From contig QILK01000033.1 in assembly GCA_003233345.1 (NCBI GenBank), forward strand, positions 1 to 34,589: DNA of 34,589 nt, in the 5' to 3' direction. Below, one piece after another: positions 1-8,657 of the stretch; positions within the stretch are counted from its first letter, which is position 1; each line of letters opens with the position of its first letter. The notes under the pieces are model-generated. The model was not told the origin of the DNA and made no database searches. It saw nothing but the letters and a program-made list of their open reading frames with translations. The position numbers and the translations under genes were made by a program. The stretch comes from Gammaproteobacteria bacterium (lineage in GTDB: Bacteria; Pseudomonadota; Gammaproteobacteria; SZUA-21).

Positions 1-1168
1 TTTGTAAACGGATCTTTGAGCGTTTAATCTTTTTGCCTGAATACCAAGACCCTTCAAGCTGTCTCATTTCACGCCGAAGAACGATATCACTGGTACGCAA
101 GTTACCGACCATGATAATACGTCTTACATAAACACGACGACCCGGATCAATAAAAAGAGTCAGCTTGACCGTTTTCTTCTCTTTATCTACATCGGGAACA
201 TTTTTAATACTGGCAAAGGCATAACCATCATCGCCTAAACGTTCAGAAATATTCTTAATACTCTCGGTAATTTTTTTAAGTGAATAAATAGACCCCGAGG
301 TAACAATCACTTTTTCTTCAAGCTCTTTTGCCGATACGACCAGTTTACCAGCAAGTTTGATTTCTTGAATTCGATATAGCTCTCCCTCGGTAACATTAAC
401 GGTGATATAAATATCTTTTTTATTCGGGGAAATAGAAACCTGAGTTGAATTAATCTTAAAATCAAAATAACCACGGTCTTTATAAAACGACTTTAATTTT
501 TCCAGATCACCCGCAAGTTTTTGCTTCGAATATTGATCATTTTTTGAATAAAATGTGAACGCACCTGGTTTGCGGAGTTTAAATAGCTTTAATAATTTTT
601 TATCGGCAAATTTTTCGTTGCCAACAATATTGATTTTTTGGATTTTTGATCCCCGACCTTCGGAAATATCGATCTCAACAGCCACGCGATTCCGAGACAT
701 GGGGGTCACTGTGGTTTTGATTTTAACACCGTACTTACCTTGAGCAAAATACACACGCCTTAATTCCTGCTCAATTTGATCCAGCAATGATTTATTAAAA
801 ACGCGGCCCTTCTTGAATCCGAGCTTGCCAAAGCTTTTTTCGAGTACATCCTTATCAATCGCTTTATTGCCTTCTATCTTTATTTCGGCAATCGAGGGCC
901 TCTCAACCACGATAATAACAATAATACTGCCTTCAACATTTAGCTTAATATCTTTAAAAAAACCTGTTTTAAACAATGCTCTGATTGCCTTGGCAGATTT
1001 TTTCTCTGTAAATTCGTCACCCACTTTGACGGGTAAATAGCTAAAAACGGTTCCTGACGAGATCCGCTGTAAACCATCGACACGTATATCTTTGATTTTA
1101 AACGGCTTAAATGCCAAGCTCGGTGACATAACCCCCAAACAAAGTACAAAAAATAGACAGCGAATCAT
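1..1168 (-). CDS. bamA: Outer membrane protein assembly factor BamA, N-terminal part (gene runs off the left edge)
   Basis: BamA is the outer-membrane core of the BAM complex, which folds and inserts beta-barrel proteins. The visible 389 codons give a short signal peptide (about residues 1-20, ending SLA before FKPFKIKDIRVDGLQRI) and then consecutive POTRA domains. Typical POTRA sequence is present, such as the IKIEGN and INIVGN turns and the EGRGSKIQKI and EGELYRIQEI segments. The reading frame is open to the window edge at about the fourth to fifth POTRA, so the barrel is missing only because the window ends. The ATG at 1168 is preceded by AGGAAAA at good spacing. In related bacteria bamA follows rseP directly. 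Here about 0.8 kb containing a decayed rseP fragment lies between them, so bamA may depend on a promoter in that gap. Identity is secure from sequence and neighbourhood. Confidence 0.95.
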   Translation of the reverse strand, partial: MIRCLFFVLCLGVMSPSLAFKPFKIKDIRVDGLQRISSGTVFSYLPVKVGDEFTEKKSAKAIRALFKTGFFKDIKLNVEGSIIVIIVVERPSIAEIKIEGNKAIDKDVLEKSFGKLGFKKGRVFNKSLLDQIEQELRRVYFAQGKYGVKIKTTVTPMSRNRVAVEIDISEGRGSKIQKINIVGNEKFADKKLLKLFKLRKPGAFTFYSKNDQYSKQKLAGDLEKLKSFYKDRGYFDFKINSTQVSISPNKKDIYITVNVTEGELYRIQEIKLAGKLVVSAKELEEKVIVTSGSIYSLKKITESIKNISERLGDDGYAFASIKNVPDVDKEKKTVKLTLFIDPGRRVYVRRIIMVGNLRTSDIVLRREMRQLEGSWYSGKKIKRSKIRLQ

Positions 1169-1207
1169 TGATTTTCCTATTATTACAGTTACTTATTATT
1201 TTGCTTT

Positions 1208-1370
1208 CAAGTATTCTAACAAAATCATTATAAAATGCTAAGCGTATTAAGGACAATATAAATATTACGCTAAATAAACACCGTACTGATCTATTTGAAT
1301 CAGAAATAGATTTTGCGAATCGCCCTATCACATATCCGATTAAATAACCACCATTAGTAAATTTTCTCAA
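1208..1370 (-). pseudogene. Decayed duplicate of the 3' end of rseP
   Basis: Translating this stretch on the minus strand gives a peptide that starts near GGYLIGYVI and ends FILSLIRLAFYNDFVRI. The intact RseP C-terminus reads GGHFMFYVI ... FILSLMSLAFYNDFVRI, so the two align over about 48 residues with one gap. The DNA also matches. Positions 1212-1255 differ from 1973-2016 at only a handful of sites, and the match begins with TATTCTAACAAA in both. The fragment has no site-2-protease catalytic residues and no plausible start, so it is a relic rather than a gene. It sits next to bamA, where the real end of rseP would be expected, which suggests that a duplication or insertion separated rseP from bamA. 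Confidence 0.8.
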
Positions 1371-1963
1371 AAAGCTTCTAAGTAGCGATTATACCGAATA
1401 TTTTTAATGTGAATCTGGTCCAGTGTATCATTTTGTTATTATTTTCAAGCTAATGGTTAAAAGCCATTACTCATTAATGCCAATTCTCTATTTACCACCA
1501 TGAGGATTTTAATGGCCACTCAACTAAATTTTGTAAATCATAGTCAAAACTAACTTTACAGCTATCTTATATGGGCATAGGTTTAACTAGGGAATTTTGC
1601 TTAGATAGTTAGGTTTTGCCACCCATTTTTTAGCCTGCAGAATATCTGCTTTATAATTTTTATAGCTTTTTAATGTATAACCAAAAACTAAAACTATCAT
1701 AACACAATTCATTGCAACCAGCATCAAGGGCTAGGGTGTTTGTCAGAAAAGTATTTGCTGCTAAATTGGTCTTGGAAGAAAGCTGATAATAGAAGGTAAG
1801 CCACAAGCGGATGCTGCGTTATGATTTTTGTTGACTTTTTGGATAACAAGACTCCAATCCCTTTTTTTCGCGACTGAGCCACGGTGTGGAGTGAAAAAAA
1901 GGATTGAGTCGCCGGTGGACGCGGGGATATTGCCAAGCCTTCAGAATTTATACGACAATCTAA
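1371..1963. other. Unexplained segment between the rseP relic and rseP
   Basis: This is about 590 bases without a convincing gene. One 70-codon open frame on the minus strand (1724-1936) has no recognisable product or ribosome binding site. The segment contains an inverted repeat (1850-1910, listed separately). Because it is bounded by the relic of the rseP 3' end on one side and the true rseP 3' end on the other, I infer that it is inserted or rearranged DNA. I found no transposase and no clear terminal repeats. Confidence 0.5.
1850..1910. repeat. Imperfect inverted repeat with T and A tracts
   Basis: The left arm, 1850-1869, reads GACTCCAATCCCTTTTTTTC. The right arm, 1893-1910, reads GAAAAAAAGGATTGAGTC and is its near-complement with two small bulges. 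The 23-base loop itself contains a GCCAC/GTGG mini-stem. This could be a terminator-like hairpin or part of a small mobile element. It codes for nothing recognisable. Confidence 0.5.
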
Positions 1964-3550
1964 TTAGGAAAATATTCTAACAAAGTCATTATAAAACGCC
2001 AGGCTCATTAACGATAAAATAAAAAGCACACCGACATAAACACCCACTTGCCGTATTCGATCGGAAACAGGTTTTCCCTGAATCGCTTCTATGACATAAA
2101 ACATAAAGTGGCCACCATCTAATACGGGGATGGGAAACAAATTAATCACCCCGAGACTAATGCTGACTAACGCAATAAATTGCAGAAAAAATACCCAACC
2201 CACACTAGCGGAGCGACCGGCAAATTCGCCAATGGTAAAAGGCCCGCTGATATTTTCAGTCGAGGCCTCCAGGGTCGCCATTTTATAAAATATTTTTACC
2301 ATCAACCTTGGCAAACGCAGCATCTCGGTCATGGTTTTCGATACCGATTCACCCGCACCATAGCTGACCGTAATCCACTGTGATACGCCGATTTCGCCAT
2401 AGACATGTTTTACCTTTTTTGGCGTAACCTTGATATTTATTACTTTGTTACCACGTTCAACGACCAGATTGACTTCCTTATCAGCACTGCTTTTGATCTC
2501 CTTGCGCAAATCCCGCTGCGATTTTATTTTAATACCGTTAATCACAATAATATTATCATTGGCCATTAATTTAGCTTTTTCAGCAGGCGTATTGGGAAGC
2601 ACTTTATCTATTCGACCTGGTTTTGCTTCGTCCCCCAGCGAGTCAAACTGAATACCAATCTGGATAGCAGTAAGTTCTTTCTTGATTGGGGTAATATAAA
2701 GCGTTTTTTCAGTAGCGCCTCTTTTGACGACAAACGCCGTTTTCTTTTCAACATTGTTGCCTATTTCTTCTCTCATATCTCGCCAATACTTGACTGGCTT
2801 ATCACCCACTTTAACAACAATATCACCCGCTTTCATTTGCCCGCTATCCGCCGGCGAACCTTTTGTCACTTCTCTTATCTGTGTCGTGGAATCTCTGCCT
2901 AATCCCAATATTCGGAAATAGTCGGCCGGTTTGAACTGGGTATTATATTTTGAAAGATCCAGACGCCGAATCTGAGTATTGCCAGCGCTATCCACGACAC
3001 TGATGTCCAATGCCGCCTGATCGAGTAATGCCTCGACTAATGGGCCCTGTACCTCGGACCAGCTTTTTATCCGGATACCGTCAACCGCCGTGATCTTATC
3101 ACCGGGTTTAAATTGTGCCTGACTGGCAAACGAACCTTGCTTAACCGCCGATATATGCGGTTCCCGCCCAGGCTTTTCGACAATAAAGAAAACCCAAAGC
3201 ACAACAATTGCTAACAAAAAATTAGCCGCCGGCCCCGCCAGAACAATCGCCATACGTTTATAAACCGATTTATGCGAATACGAAAACTGTTTATCCTCTT
3301 CCTTTATTTCTTTGCCTTCCTGTTCGCCAAACATCTTGACGTAACCACCGATTGGATAGGGAGCCAACGCGTACTCGCAGCCATCCTTTTTGGAAACATA
3401 GGTCCAAAAGGGTTTGCCCATACCAATCGAAAAACGTTCGACTCTTACCCCGAATTTCCGCGCCACCCAAAAATGACCATACTCGTGTATACCAACCAGC
3501 AGCATAATCGCAACAATAAAAAAGAACAGGTTATACAAAAATTCAAACAT
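1964..3550 (-). CDS. rseP: RseP site-2 intramembrane metalloprotease, with an extra PDZ domain
   Basis: RseP is the inner-membrane zinc protease that performs the second cut of anti-sigma factor RseA, releasing sigma-E, and clears signal peptides. The zinc site HEYGH is at residues 22-26 in the first membrane helix. The second catalytic motif, NLFPIPVLDGG, is at about 470-480. The protein has 528 residues, against 450 in E. coli, and the distance between the two motifs is about 76 residues longer. The added length corresponds to a third PDZ-like unit. I read PDZ units at about 128-200, 212-290 (KGSPADSG...RDMREEI) and 298-380 (PNTPAEKA...RDLRKEI); the last two resemble each other. The ATG follows the dxr stop codon directly (TAGATG), implying translational coupling. 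Confidence 0.95.
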   Translation of the reverse strand: MFEFLYNLFFFIVAIMLLVGIHEYGHFWVARKFGVRVERFSIGMGKPFWTYVSKKDGCEYALAPYPIGGYVKMFGEQEGKEIKEEDKQFSYSHKSVYKRMAIVLAGPAANFLLAIVVLWVFFIVEKPGREPHISAVKQGSFASQAQFKPGDKITAVDGIRIKSWSEVQGPLVEALLDQAALDISVVDSAGNTQIRRLDLSKYNTQFKPADYFRILGLGRDSTTQIREVTKGSPADSGQMKAGDIVVKVGDKPVKYWRDMREEIGNNVEKKTAFVVKRGATEKTLYITPIKKELTAIQIGIQFDSLGDEAKPGRIDKVLPNTPAEKAKLMANDNIIVINGIKIKSQRDLRKEIKSSADKEVNLVVERGNKVINIKVTPKKVKHVYGEIGVSQWITVSYGAGESVSKTMTEMLRLPRLMVKIFYKMATLEASTENISGPFTIGEFAGRSASVGWVFFLQFIALVSISLGVINLFPIPVLDGGHFMFYVIEAIQGKPVSDRIRQVGVYVGVLFILSLMSLAFYNDFVRIFS

Positions 3551-4741
3551 CTAGGATTTCTCGCTTGCAATTTGTTGAATATATTCGTGGGCAACATCCC
3601 TGGCCTTGTTGTCCGCGTCAATTATTTGATCCACTGTATCCACAGTATTTATACTTAAATTGTCCTGAACATACGCGATCGTTTGGGCAATTTGTGTAAA
3701 CGCCAAGTCGCTACTTAAAAAAGCAGCCACCGCTATTTCATTAGCCGCGTTAAGCGTTACGCTGGCCGCCCCTCCCAGGCGAATCGCGTCTTGAGCCAGT
3801 TTGAGACAGGGAAAACGCTGGTAATCGGGCGCTTCAAAATCCAACCGGGCTTGTACAATCATATCCAAATCGGCAACACCTGACTCGATCCTTTCTGGCC
3901 AGGCCAATGCGTGTGCAATGGGCGTACGCATATCTGGATTACCTAACTGAGCAACAACCGAGCCATCTATGTATTGAGCCATCGAGTGAATAATACTTTG
4001 CGGATGTATCACGATGTCGATCAAACGCGGGTCCAGCGAAAAAAGGTAGCAAGCCTCAATTAGTTCAAGCCCCTTGTTCATCATTGTAGCTGAGTCTACT
4101 GAGATTTTTTTGCCCATATTCCAATTCGGGTGAGCGCAGGCCTGCTCGGGGGTAACCGTTTTCAAACTGGATAAACTTGCCAGTCTAAAGGGACCACCGG
4201 AGCCGGTTAAAATAATTTTTTTAATACCCGAATTCTCCGGGTCAGAAAAATAGGTTCGTGGCAAACATTGAAATATCGCGTTGTGTTCACTATCAATTGG
4301 GAGCAATTCAGCGTTGTTTTCCATCACTGTCCGCATAAATAGATCACCGGACATAACCAGTGCTTCTTTATTCGCTAACAAAACACGCTTTCCAGATTGC
4401 GCCGCAGCCAGCGTGGGCAGCAATCCTGCGGCACCAACAATTGCGGCCATAACATAATCTACTGCATCATCGGACGCAACCTGTGCCAGCGCCTTAGCCC
4501 CTGACAGTATTTTGGTATTAACGCGTGCGCCTTTTAAGCTTGCTCTCAGTAGCGCTGCCACTTGCTCATCCTGAACTACCGCATAAAGCGGATGATGCTG
4601 CAAAATCTGTTTTTCCAACCGGGCAATGGATTGGTTTGCCGTTAAGGCAAAAACCTTAAATCGATCCGGGCTGCGGCTAATAACATCCAGCGTACTAACG
4701 CCAACCGAGCCTGTTGCACCGAGTACCGTGACCTGTTTCAT
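3551..4741 (-). CDS. dxr: 1-deoxy-D-xylulose 5-phosphate reductoisomerase
   Basis: This cytoplasmic enzyme converts DXP to 2-C-methyl-D-erythritol 4-phosphate with NADPH, the committed step of the MEP isoprenoid pathway. The NADPH-binding loop VLGATGSVGVSTLDV is at residues 6-20. The metal ligands are in IDSEHNAIFQ (D150, E152) and MMNKGLE (K223, E226), and the substrate segments GSGGPF and HPNWNMGKKISVDSATM are intact. The length of 396 is normal. The start has GAGGATAC just upstream. Its product feeds undecaprenyl phosphate synthesis by UppS, encoded two genes upstream in the same operon. Confidence 0.97.
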   Translation of the reverse strand: MKQVTVLGATGSVGVSTLDVISRSPDRFKVFALTANQSIARLEKQILQHHPLYAVVQDEQVAALLRASLKGARVNTKILSGAKALAQVASDDAVDYVMAAIVGAAGLLPTLAAAQSGKRVLLANKEALVMSGDLFMRTVMENNAELLPIDSEHNAIFQCLPRTYFSDPENSGIKKIILTGSGGPFRLASLSSLKTVTPEQACAHPNWNMGKKISVDSATMMNKGLELIEACYLFSLDPRLIDIVIHPQSIIHSMAQYIDGSVVAQLGNPDMRTPIAHALAWPERIESGVADLDMIVQARLDFEAPDYQRFPCLKLAQDAIRLGGAASVTLNAANEIAVAAFLSSDLAFTQIAQTIAYVQDNLSINTVDTVDQIIDADNKARDVAHEYIQQIASEKS

Positions 4742-4753
4742 GTATCCTCTGAG

Positions 4754-5584
4754 TTACTGACTGGACGGAACCAGTTGCAGCAATAAGATACCGGCAACAA
4801 AAATGGGCGCGGCTGAGGTCAAACTGTCTATTCGGTCAAGAATACCACCATGCCCCGGGAGTATATTACCGCTGTCTTTAAAACCGCTATGACGCTTCAT
4901 CATGCTTTCAAACAAATCGCCGAGTATCGACACCGGAATAATCATGATACTCAATAACACAAACGCCAGCTTGTTAGCAGGATTGATCTCTAACCAATAG
5001 GTGCCAGCAACAGCATATATACTGCCCATAATCAATGCACCAGCAACCCCTTCCCAGCTTTTACCCGGACTCACTTTTGGCGCCAGTTTTGTGTTACCCC
5101 AAGCTTTGCCAGCAAAGTATGCACCACTGTCAGCAACCCATATCAATACCAGTAAATAGATAAACCAGGAGTAACCCACTTTATGTAAAATCACCAAAGC
5201 GACCCATGTGGGTACCAATACCAGTAACCCAGTTGCACATTTGATGAATATGTTGCCTAAGGTCACCTTTTCACCCAGCGGAAACCGCATGATCCAAAAA
5301 ATTGCCAGCAACCAAAACCCCGCGCTTATGATAAACATGTTTAATGGCCAATCGGGCTGATCAACATAGTACCAACAGGCCCAGAAGACAAATGCCAGCA
5401 ACATACAGTAAGATACACGTGCAAGGATATTTTTCTGCAAACCCACAAGCCGGGTCCACTCCCAGCCACCGATTAAAACGGTAACACCCAGTATGACGGC
5501 GATATATCCAGATTGCAGAAAAATAATCGCTGCGATAAAAACAGGGGCTATTATCAACGCGGTAATGAGACGATGCTTAAACAT
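4754..5584 (-). CDS. cdsA: Phosphatidate cytidylyltransferase (CDP-diacylglycerol synthase)
   Basis: CdsA is an integral membrane enzyme that makes CDP-diacylglycerol from phosphatidic acid and CTP, the precursor of all phospholipids. The 276 residues contain about eight hydrophobic segments. The C-terminal family signature is present: LGDLFESMMKR, then GFKDSGNILPGHGGILDRID, which carries the metal-binding aspartates. The start overlaps the end of uppS by 8 bases, and AGAGGAAAA inside uppS serves as ribosome binding site. A 12-base gap separates it from dxr. Confidence 0.96.
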   Translation of the reverse strand: MFKHRLITALIIAPVFIAAIIFLQSGYIAVILGVTVLIGGWEWTRLVGLQKNILARVSYCMLLAFVFWACWYYVDQPDWPLNMFIISAGFWLLAIFWIMRFPLGEKVTLGNIFIKCATGLLVLVPTWVALVILHKVGYSWFIYLLVLIWVADSGAYFAGKAWGNTKLAPKVSPGKSWEGVAGALIMGSIYAVAGTYWLEINPANKLAFVLLSIMIIPVSILGDLFESMMKRHSGFKDSGNILPGHGGILDRIDSLTSAAPIFVAGILLLQLVPSSQ

Positions 5585-6311
5585 TCTGTGTGTTTTCCTC
5601 TAGCTGATCATCGGTTTTTCCAAACCGTCTATCGCGCGAGGCAAACTCCTGTAGTGCCTTGTTAAATTCAATTTCATCAAAATCCGGCCATAAAGTATCG
5701 GTAAAATAACATTCAGTATACGCGATCTGCCATAATAAAAAGTTACTAATTCGTTTTTCGCCACTGGTCCTGATAAATAAATCCGGCGCAGGCAAATCAG
5801 ACAGACACATTTTACTGGCCATTAATTGATGGTCAATTTCACCGCTGGTCAAGCGTCCGTTTTCGATTTCGCGAGCAATTTTTTTCACCGCTTCGACGAT
5901 ATCCCAGCGCCCGCCATAATTGACCGCAATCGACAACACCAAGCCGCTATTATCGCGAGTCAGATTTTGTGCTTTCTCAATTTCCAGCTGAAGCTTTGAC
6001 GGAAACGCCGATATTTCGCCGATAAACCGCACTTGAACCTTATTTTTGTTTAATTTGGATACTTCACGCTTAAGACTAAACAGAAACAGTTCCATTAGCA
6101 AACTAACTTCGTTTTTAGGTCGCTGCCAGTTTTCACTGCTGAACGCGAAGATAGTCAACGCTTTAATATTGTTTTTGACACAGTTTTCCACCAGTGTCCG
6201 GGTCGCTTCAACCCCGGCCTTATGCCCTGCATTACGTGATAAACCACGCTGCTTGGCCCAACGACCATTTCCGTCCATAACAACAACAATATGATTGGGA
6301 ACTGAAGACAT
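5577..6311 (-). CDS. uppS: Undecaprenyl diphosphate synthase (cis-prenyltransferase)
   Basis: UppS elongates farnesyl diphosphate with eight isopentenyl units to C55 undecaprenyl diphosphate, the lipid carrier for peptidoglycan and O-antigen. The magnesium-binding motif VVVMDGNGRWAKQRG lies at residues 9-23 (D13). FAFSSENWQRP and DLFIRTSGEKRISNFLLWQ, which bind IPP, are intact. The length of 244 is typical. The ATG lacks a strong Shine-Dalgarno sequence. It overlaps cdsA by 8 bases at its end, consistent with tight co-translation. Confidence 0.96.
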   Translation of the reverse strand: MSSVPNHIVVVMDGNGRWAKQRGLSRNAGHKAGVEATRTLVENCVKNNIKALTIFAFSSENWQRPKNEVSLLMELFLFSLKREVSKLNKNKVQVRFIGEISAFPSKLQLEIEKAQNLTRDNSGLVLSIAVNYGGRWDIVEAVKKIAREIENGRLTSGEIDHQLMASKMCLSDLPAPDLFIRTSGEKRISNFLLWQIAYTECYFTDTLWPDFDEIEFNKALQEFASRDRRFGKTDDQLEENTQNV

Positions 6312-6357
6312 TTACACGGGGATGGCGATTACAAAAATGAGTTTTGCTGACAAAATC

Positions 6358-6915
6358 TTATACTTCCATCAGCTCAACTTCTTTGTCTTTTAATACTTTA
6401 TCAACATCGGCGATAAACTTGTCAGTGATTTTCTGTATGTCATCTTGTGCCCGATGTTCGTCGTCTTCGGATATTTCTTTTTCTTTAAGCAGGTCTTTAA
6501 AATCACTGTTGGCATCGCGACGAATATTACGAATGGCAACACGCCCATTCTCGGCCTCGTGGCGCACCACTTTAACCAGGTCTTTACGGCGTTCTTCGGT
6601 AAGCGGTGGCATCGGTACACGAATGACCGTTCCGGCAGAGGCTGGATTCAAGCCCAGATTCGAGGTCAATATCGCTTTCTCAATCACCGCGACCATCGGT
6701 TTTTCCCAGGGGGTGATATTGAGCGTTCTGGAATCTTCAACCGTGACATTGGCGACCTGCTTTAACGGCGTATTCGTCCCATAATAATCTACCATGATAT
6801 GATCCAGCAGACTGGTATGCGCACGTCCGGTACGAATTTTACTCATCTCCTGTTTTAACGCGCTAACCGATTTCGCCATTCGCGATTGCGCATCTTTCTT
6901 AATTTCATCGATCAT
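6358..6915 (-). CDS. frr: Ribosome recycling factor
   Basis: RRF splits post-termination ribosomes together with EF-G. The 185-residue length is exactly that of the family. Diagnostic segments are seen: KIRTGRAH near residue 27, [16 protein letters not shown] near the hinge and [20 protein letters not shown]. The helical C-terminal half ([18 protein letters not shown]) completes the three-helix bundle. GTGAGG lies upstream of the ATG. It is downstream of pyrH in the usual order, with a short gap before uppS. Confidence 0.97.
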   Translation of the reverse strand: MIDEIKKDAQSRMAKSVSALKQEMSKIRTGRAHTSLLDHIMVDYYGTNTPLKQVANVTVEDSRTLNITPWEKPMVAVIEKAILTSNLGLNPASAGTVIRVPMPPLTEERRKDLVKVVRHEAENGRVAIRNIRRDANSDFKDLLKEKEISEDDEHRAQDDIQKITDKFIADVDKVLKDKEVELMEV

Positions 6916-6946
6916 TTATTTGCCTCACCTACTGCTCACAAAAAGC

Positions 6947-7690
6947 TTATTGTACGATGGTGCCTATGGATGTGTCACCCTGTACGATCTTTAGAAGGTC
7001 GCCAGAATTAAAAATATTCATGACCCGCAATGGCATTTTATTATCCCGGCACAAGACGGTTGCTGTGGTATCCATGACCTTGAGTTGCTGGCTAATAACA
7101 TCATCGTAACTCAATTGCGCGTAACGCTGTGCGTCAGGGACCAATACCGGATCATCAGAATAAACGCCGTCTACCTTAGTCGCTTTAATCATCATATCCG
7201 CGTTAATCTCTATCGCTCTCAAGCTGGCGGCCGAATCGGTGGTAAAATAGGGATTACCGGTTCCCGCAGCAAAGATAACGATATGTCCCTGCTCCAAATT
7301 TCGTAACGCCTCTCGACGTGTGTACTGGTCGCAAACCTGATTCATTGCCAGTGCTGACATAACCACTGCGCGTGTATTTAGACGCTGAAAAGCATCCTGC
7401 ATCGCCAGCGAATTCATGACCGTTGCCAGCATTCCCATATGATCGCCAGTCACCCGGTTAATGCCAGATTGCACCAGCCCCGCGCCGCGAAATATATTGC
7501 CGCCGCCGATCACCAGTCCAACTTGCACACCCGTTTCTGTGATCACCTTGATCTCTTCAGCAAACTGTTTAATCAAAACCGGATCGATACCAAATGGCTC
7601 GCTTCCCATCAGTGCTTCACCACTTAATTTCAGCAATATCCGCTTTATCTTGGTCGATTTCTGGGTCGATTCCTGGATCGATTTTGCCAT
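6947..7690 (-). CDS. pyrH: UMP kinase
   Basis: PyrH phosphorylates UMP to UDP in de novo pyrimidine synthesis and is allosterically controlled by GTP and UTP in this group. Amino-acid-kinase motifs are clear: [13 protein letters not shown] near the N-terminus, [46 protein letters not shown] and [14 protein letters not shown] chose the ATG at 7690 (247 residues) because AAGGAA lies upstream of it and the length fits the family. The frame continues upstream to a GTG at 7726, which would add 12 residues with no ribosome binding site. Confidence 0.95.
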   Translation of the reverse strand: MAKSIQESTQKSTKIKRILLKLSGEALMGSEPFGIDPVLIKQFAEEIKVITETGVQVGLVIGGGNIFRGAGLVQSGINRVTGDHMGMLATVMNSLAMQDAFQRLNTRAVVMSALAMNQVCDQYTRREALRNLEQGHIVIFAAGTGNPYFTTDSAASLRAIEINADMMIKATKVDGVYSDDPVLVPDAQRYAQLSYDDVISQQLKVMDTTATVLCRDNKMPLRVMNIFNSGDLLKIVQGDTSIGTIVQ

Positions 7691-7747
7691 TGACTGAATA
7701 TTTCCTTTATTTCTCGGTCTGATCACGGGTGACTAATGCTGGCAAGT

Positions 7748-8629
7748 CTATTCCTGAATTTGGGCCATGACTTCTTCAGCAAAGTTCTCTGATTTTTTCT
7801 CGATACCTTCACCGACTTCCAGACGCAGAAAACTCAACACTTCAGCATTTTTAGCTTTTAATAATGCGCTTATTTTTTGATCAGGGTCTTTAACAAAAGG
7901 CTGGCCTACGAGCGTATTTTCAGCCATAAACTTATTTAATTTACCAACCACCATTTTTTCTGCGATATCATCCGGCTTTCCGCTTTCCTTGGCTTGCGCT
8001 AGAAAAATCGCTTTCTCTTTGGCCACGAGTTCTGCGGGTAACTGCTCAGCACTAACACAAACGGGTGCCGTTGCCGCGATATGCATTGCCAGATCCTTAC
8101 CCAGTTGCTCATCACCGCCTTTAAAATCGACAATAACGCAAATACGGGCACCATGCTGGTATACGCCAAAACTGTTTTCAGTTTGCAATCGATTAAACCG
8201 GCGCACTTGAATATTTTCTCCGATCTTACCGATCATGGCTTCACGCACGTCGTTGATAGACGTTGAATCGTCTGCGGAAATACTAATACTTCCTAACGCA
8301 TCGACACTTTGTGGGTCTTCATCTAATACTCTCTGACACACCTTTGCGGAAAAAGCAGTAAAGTTATCGTCACCAGCAACAAAATCCGTCTCGCAATTTA
8401 CTTCGACTAGCGCAGCCGACTTGCCATCATCAGCAAGCTTATAAACAACGCGCCCCTCAGCGGCGATCCGGCTAGCTTTTTTATCTGCTTTTGCTGCCCC
8501 GGCTTTACGTAAATTTTCGATAGCGCGTTCGATATCACCATCGGTTTCAACCAACGCCTTTTTACACTCCATCATACCCGCGCCAGTACGATCGCGGAGT
8601 TCTTTAACTAATGCTGCTGTCACTGCCAT
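7748..8629 (-). CDS. tsf: Elongation factor Ts
   Basis: EF-Ts is the nucleotide exchange factor that regenerates EF-Tu-GTP. The N-terminal signature is intact: VKELRDRTGAGMMECKKAL, then AIENLRKAGAAKADKKASR. The core motif VEVNCETDFVAGDDNF, including the TDFV segment that contacts EF-Tu, follows. The ATG at 8629 has GAGG upstream and gives 293 residues, close to E. coli (283). The frame stays open further upstream into the repeat-rich end of rpsB, but that extension is not real. It follows rpsB by 28 bases, the classic rpsB-tsf pair. Confidence 0.97.
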   Translation of the reverse strand: MAVTAALVKELRDRTGAGMMECKKALVETDGDIERAIENLRKAGAAKADKKASRIAAEGRVVYKLADDGKSAALVEVNCETDFVAGDDNFTAFSAKVCQRVLDEDPQSVDALGSISISADDSTSINDVREAMIGKIGENIQVRRFNRLQTENSFGVYQHGARICVIVDFKGGDEQLGKDLAMHIAATAPVCVSAEQLPAELVAKEKAIFLAQAKESGKPDDIAEKMVVGKLNKFMAENTLVGQPFVKDPDQKISALLKAKNAEVLSFLRLEVGEGIEKKSENFAEEVMAQIQE

Positions 8630-8657
8630 GGTATAACCTCTGTTATAAGTTTCAGGC

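Noticed and set aside
3272-3658. Plus-strand 128-codon frame opposite rseP and dxr
   Set aside because: It is antisense to two strongly conserved genes and has no recognisable product.
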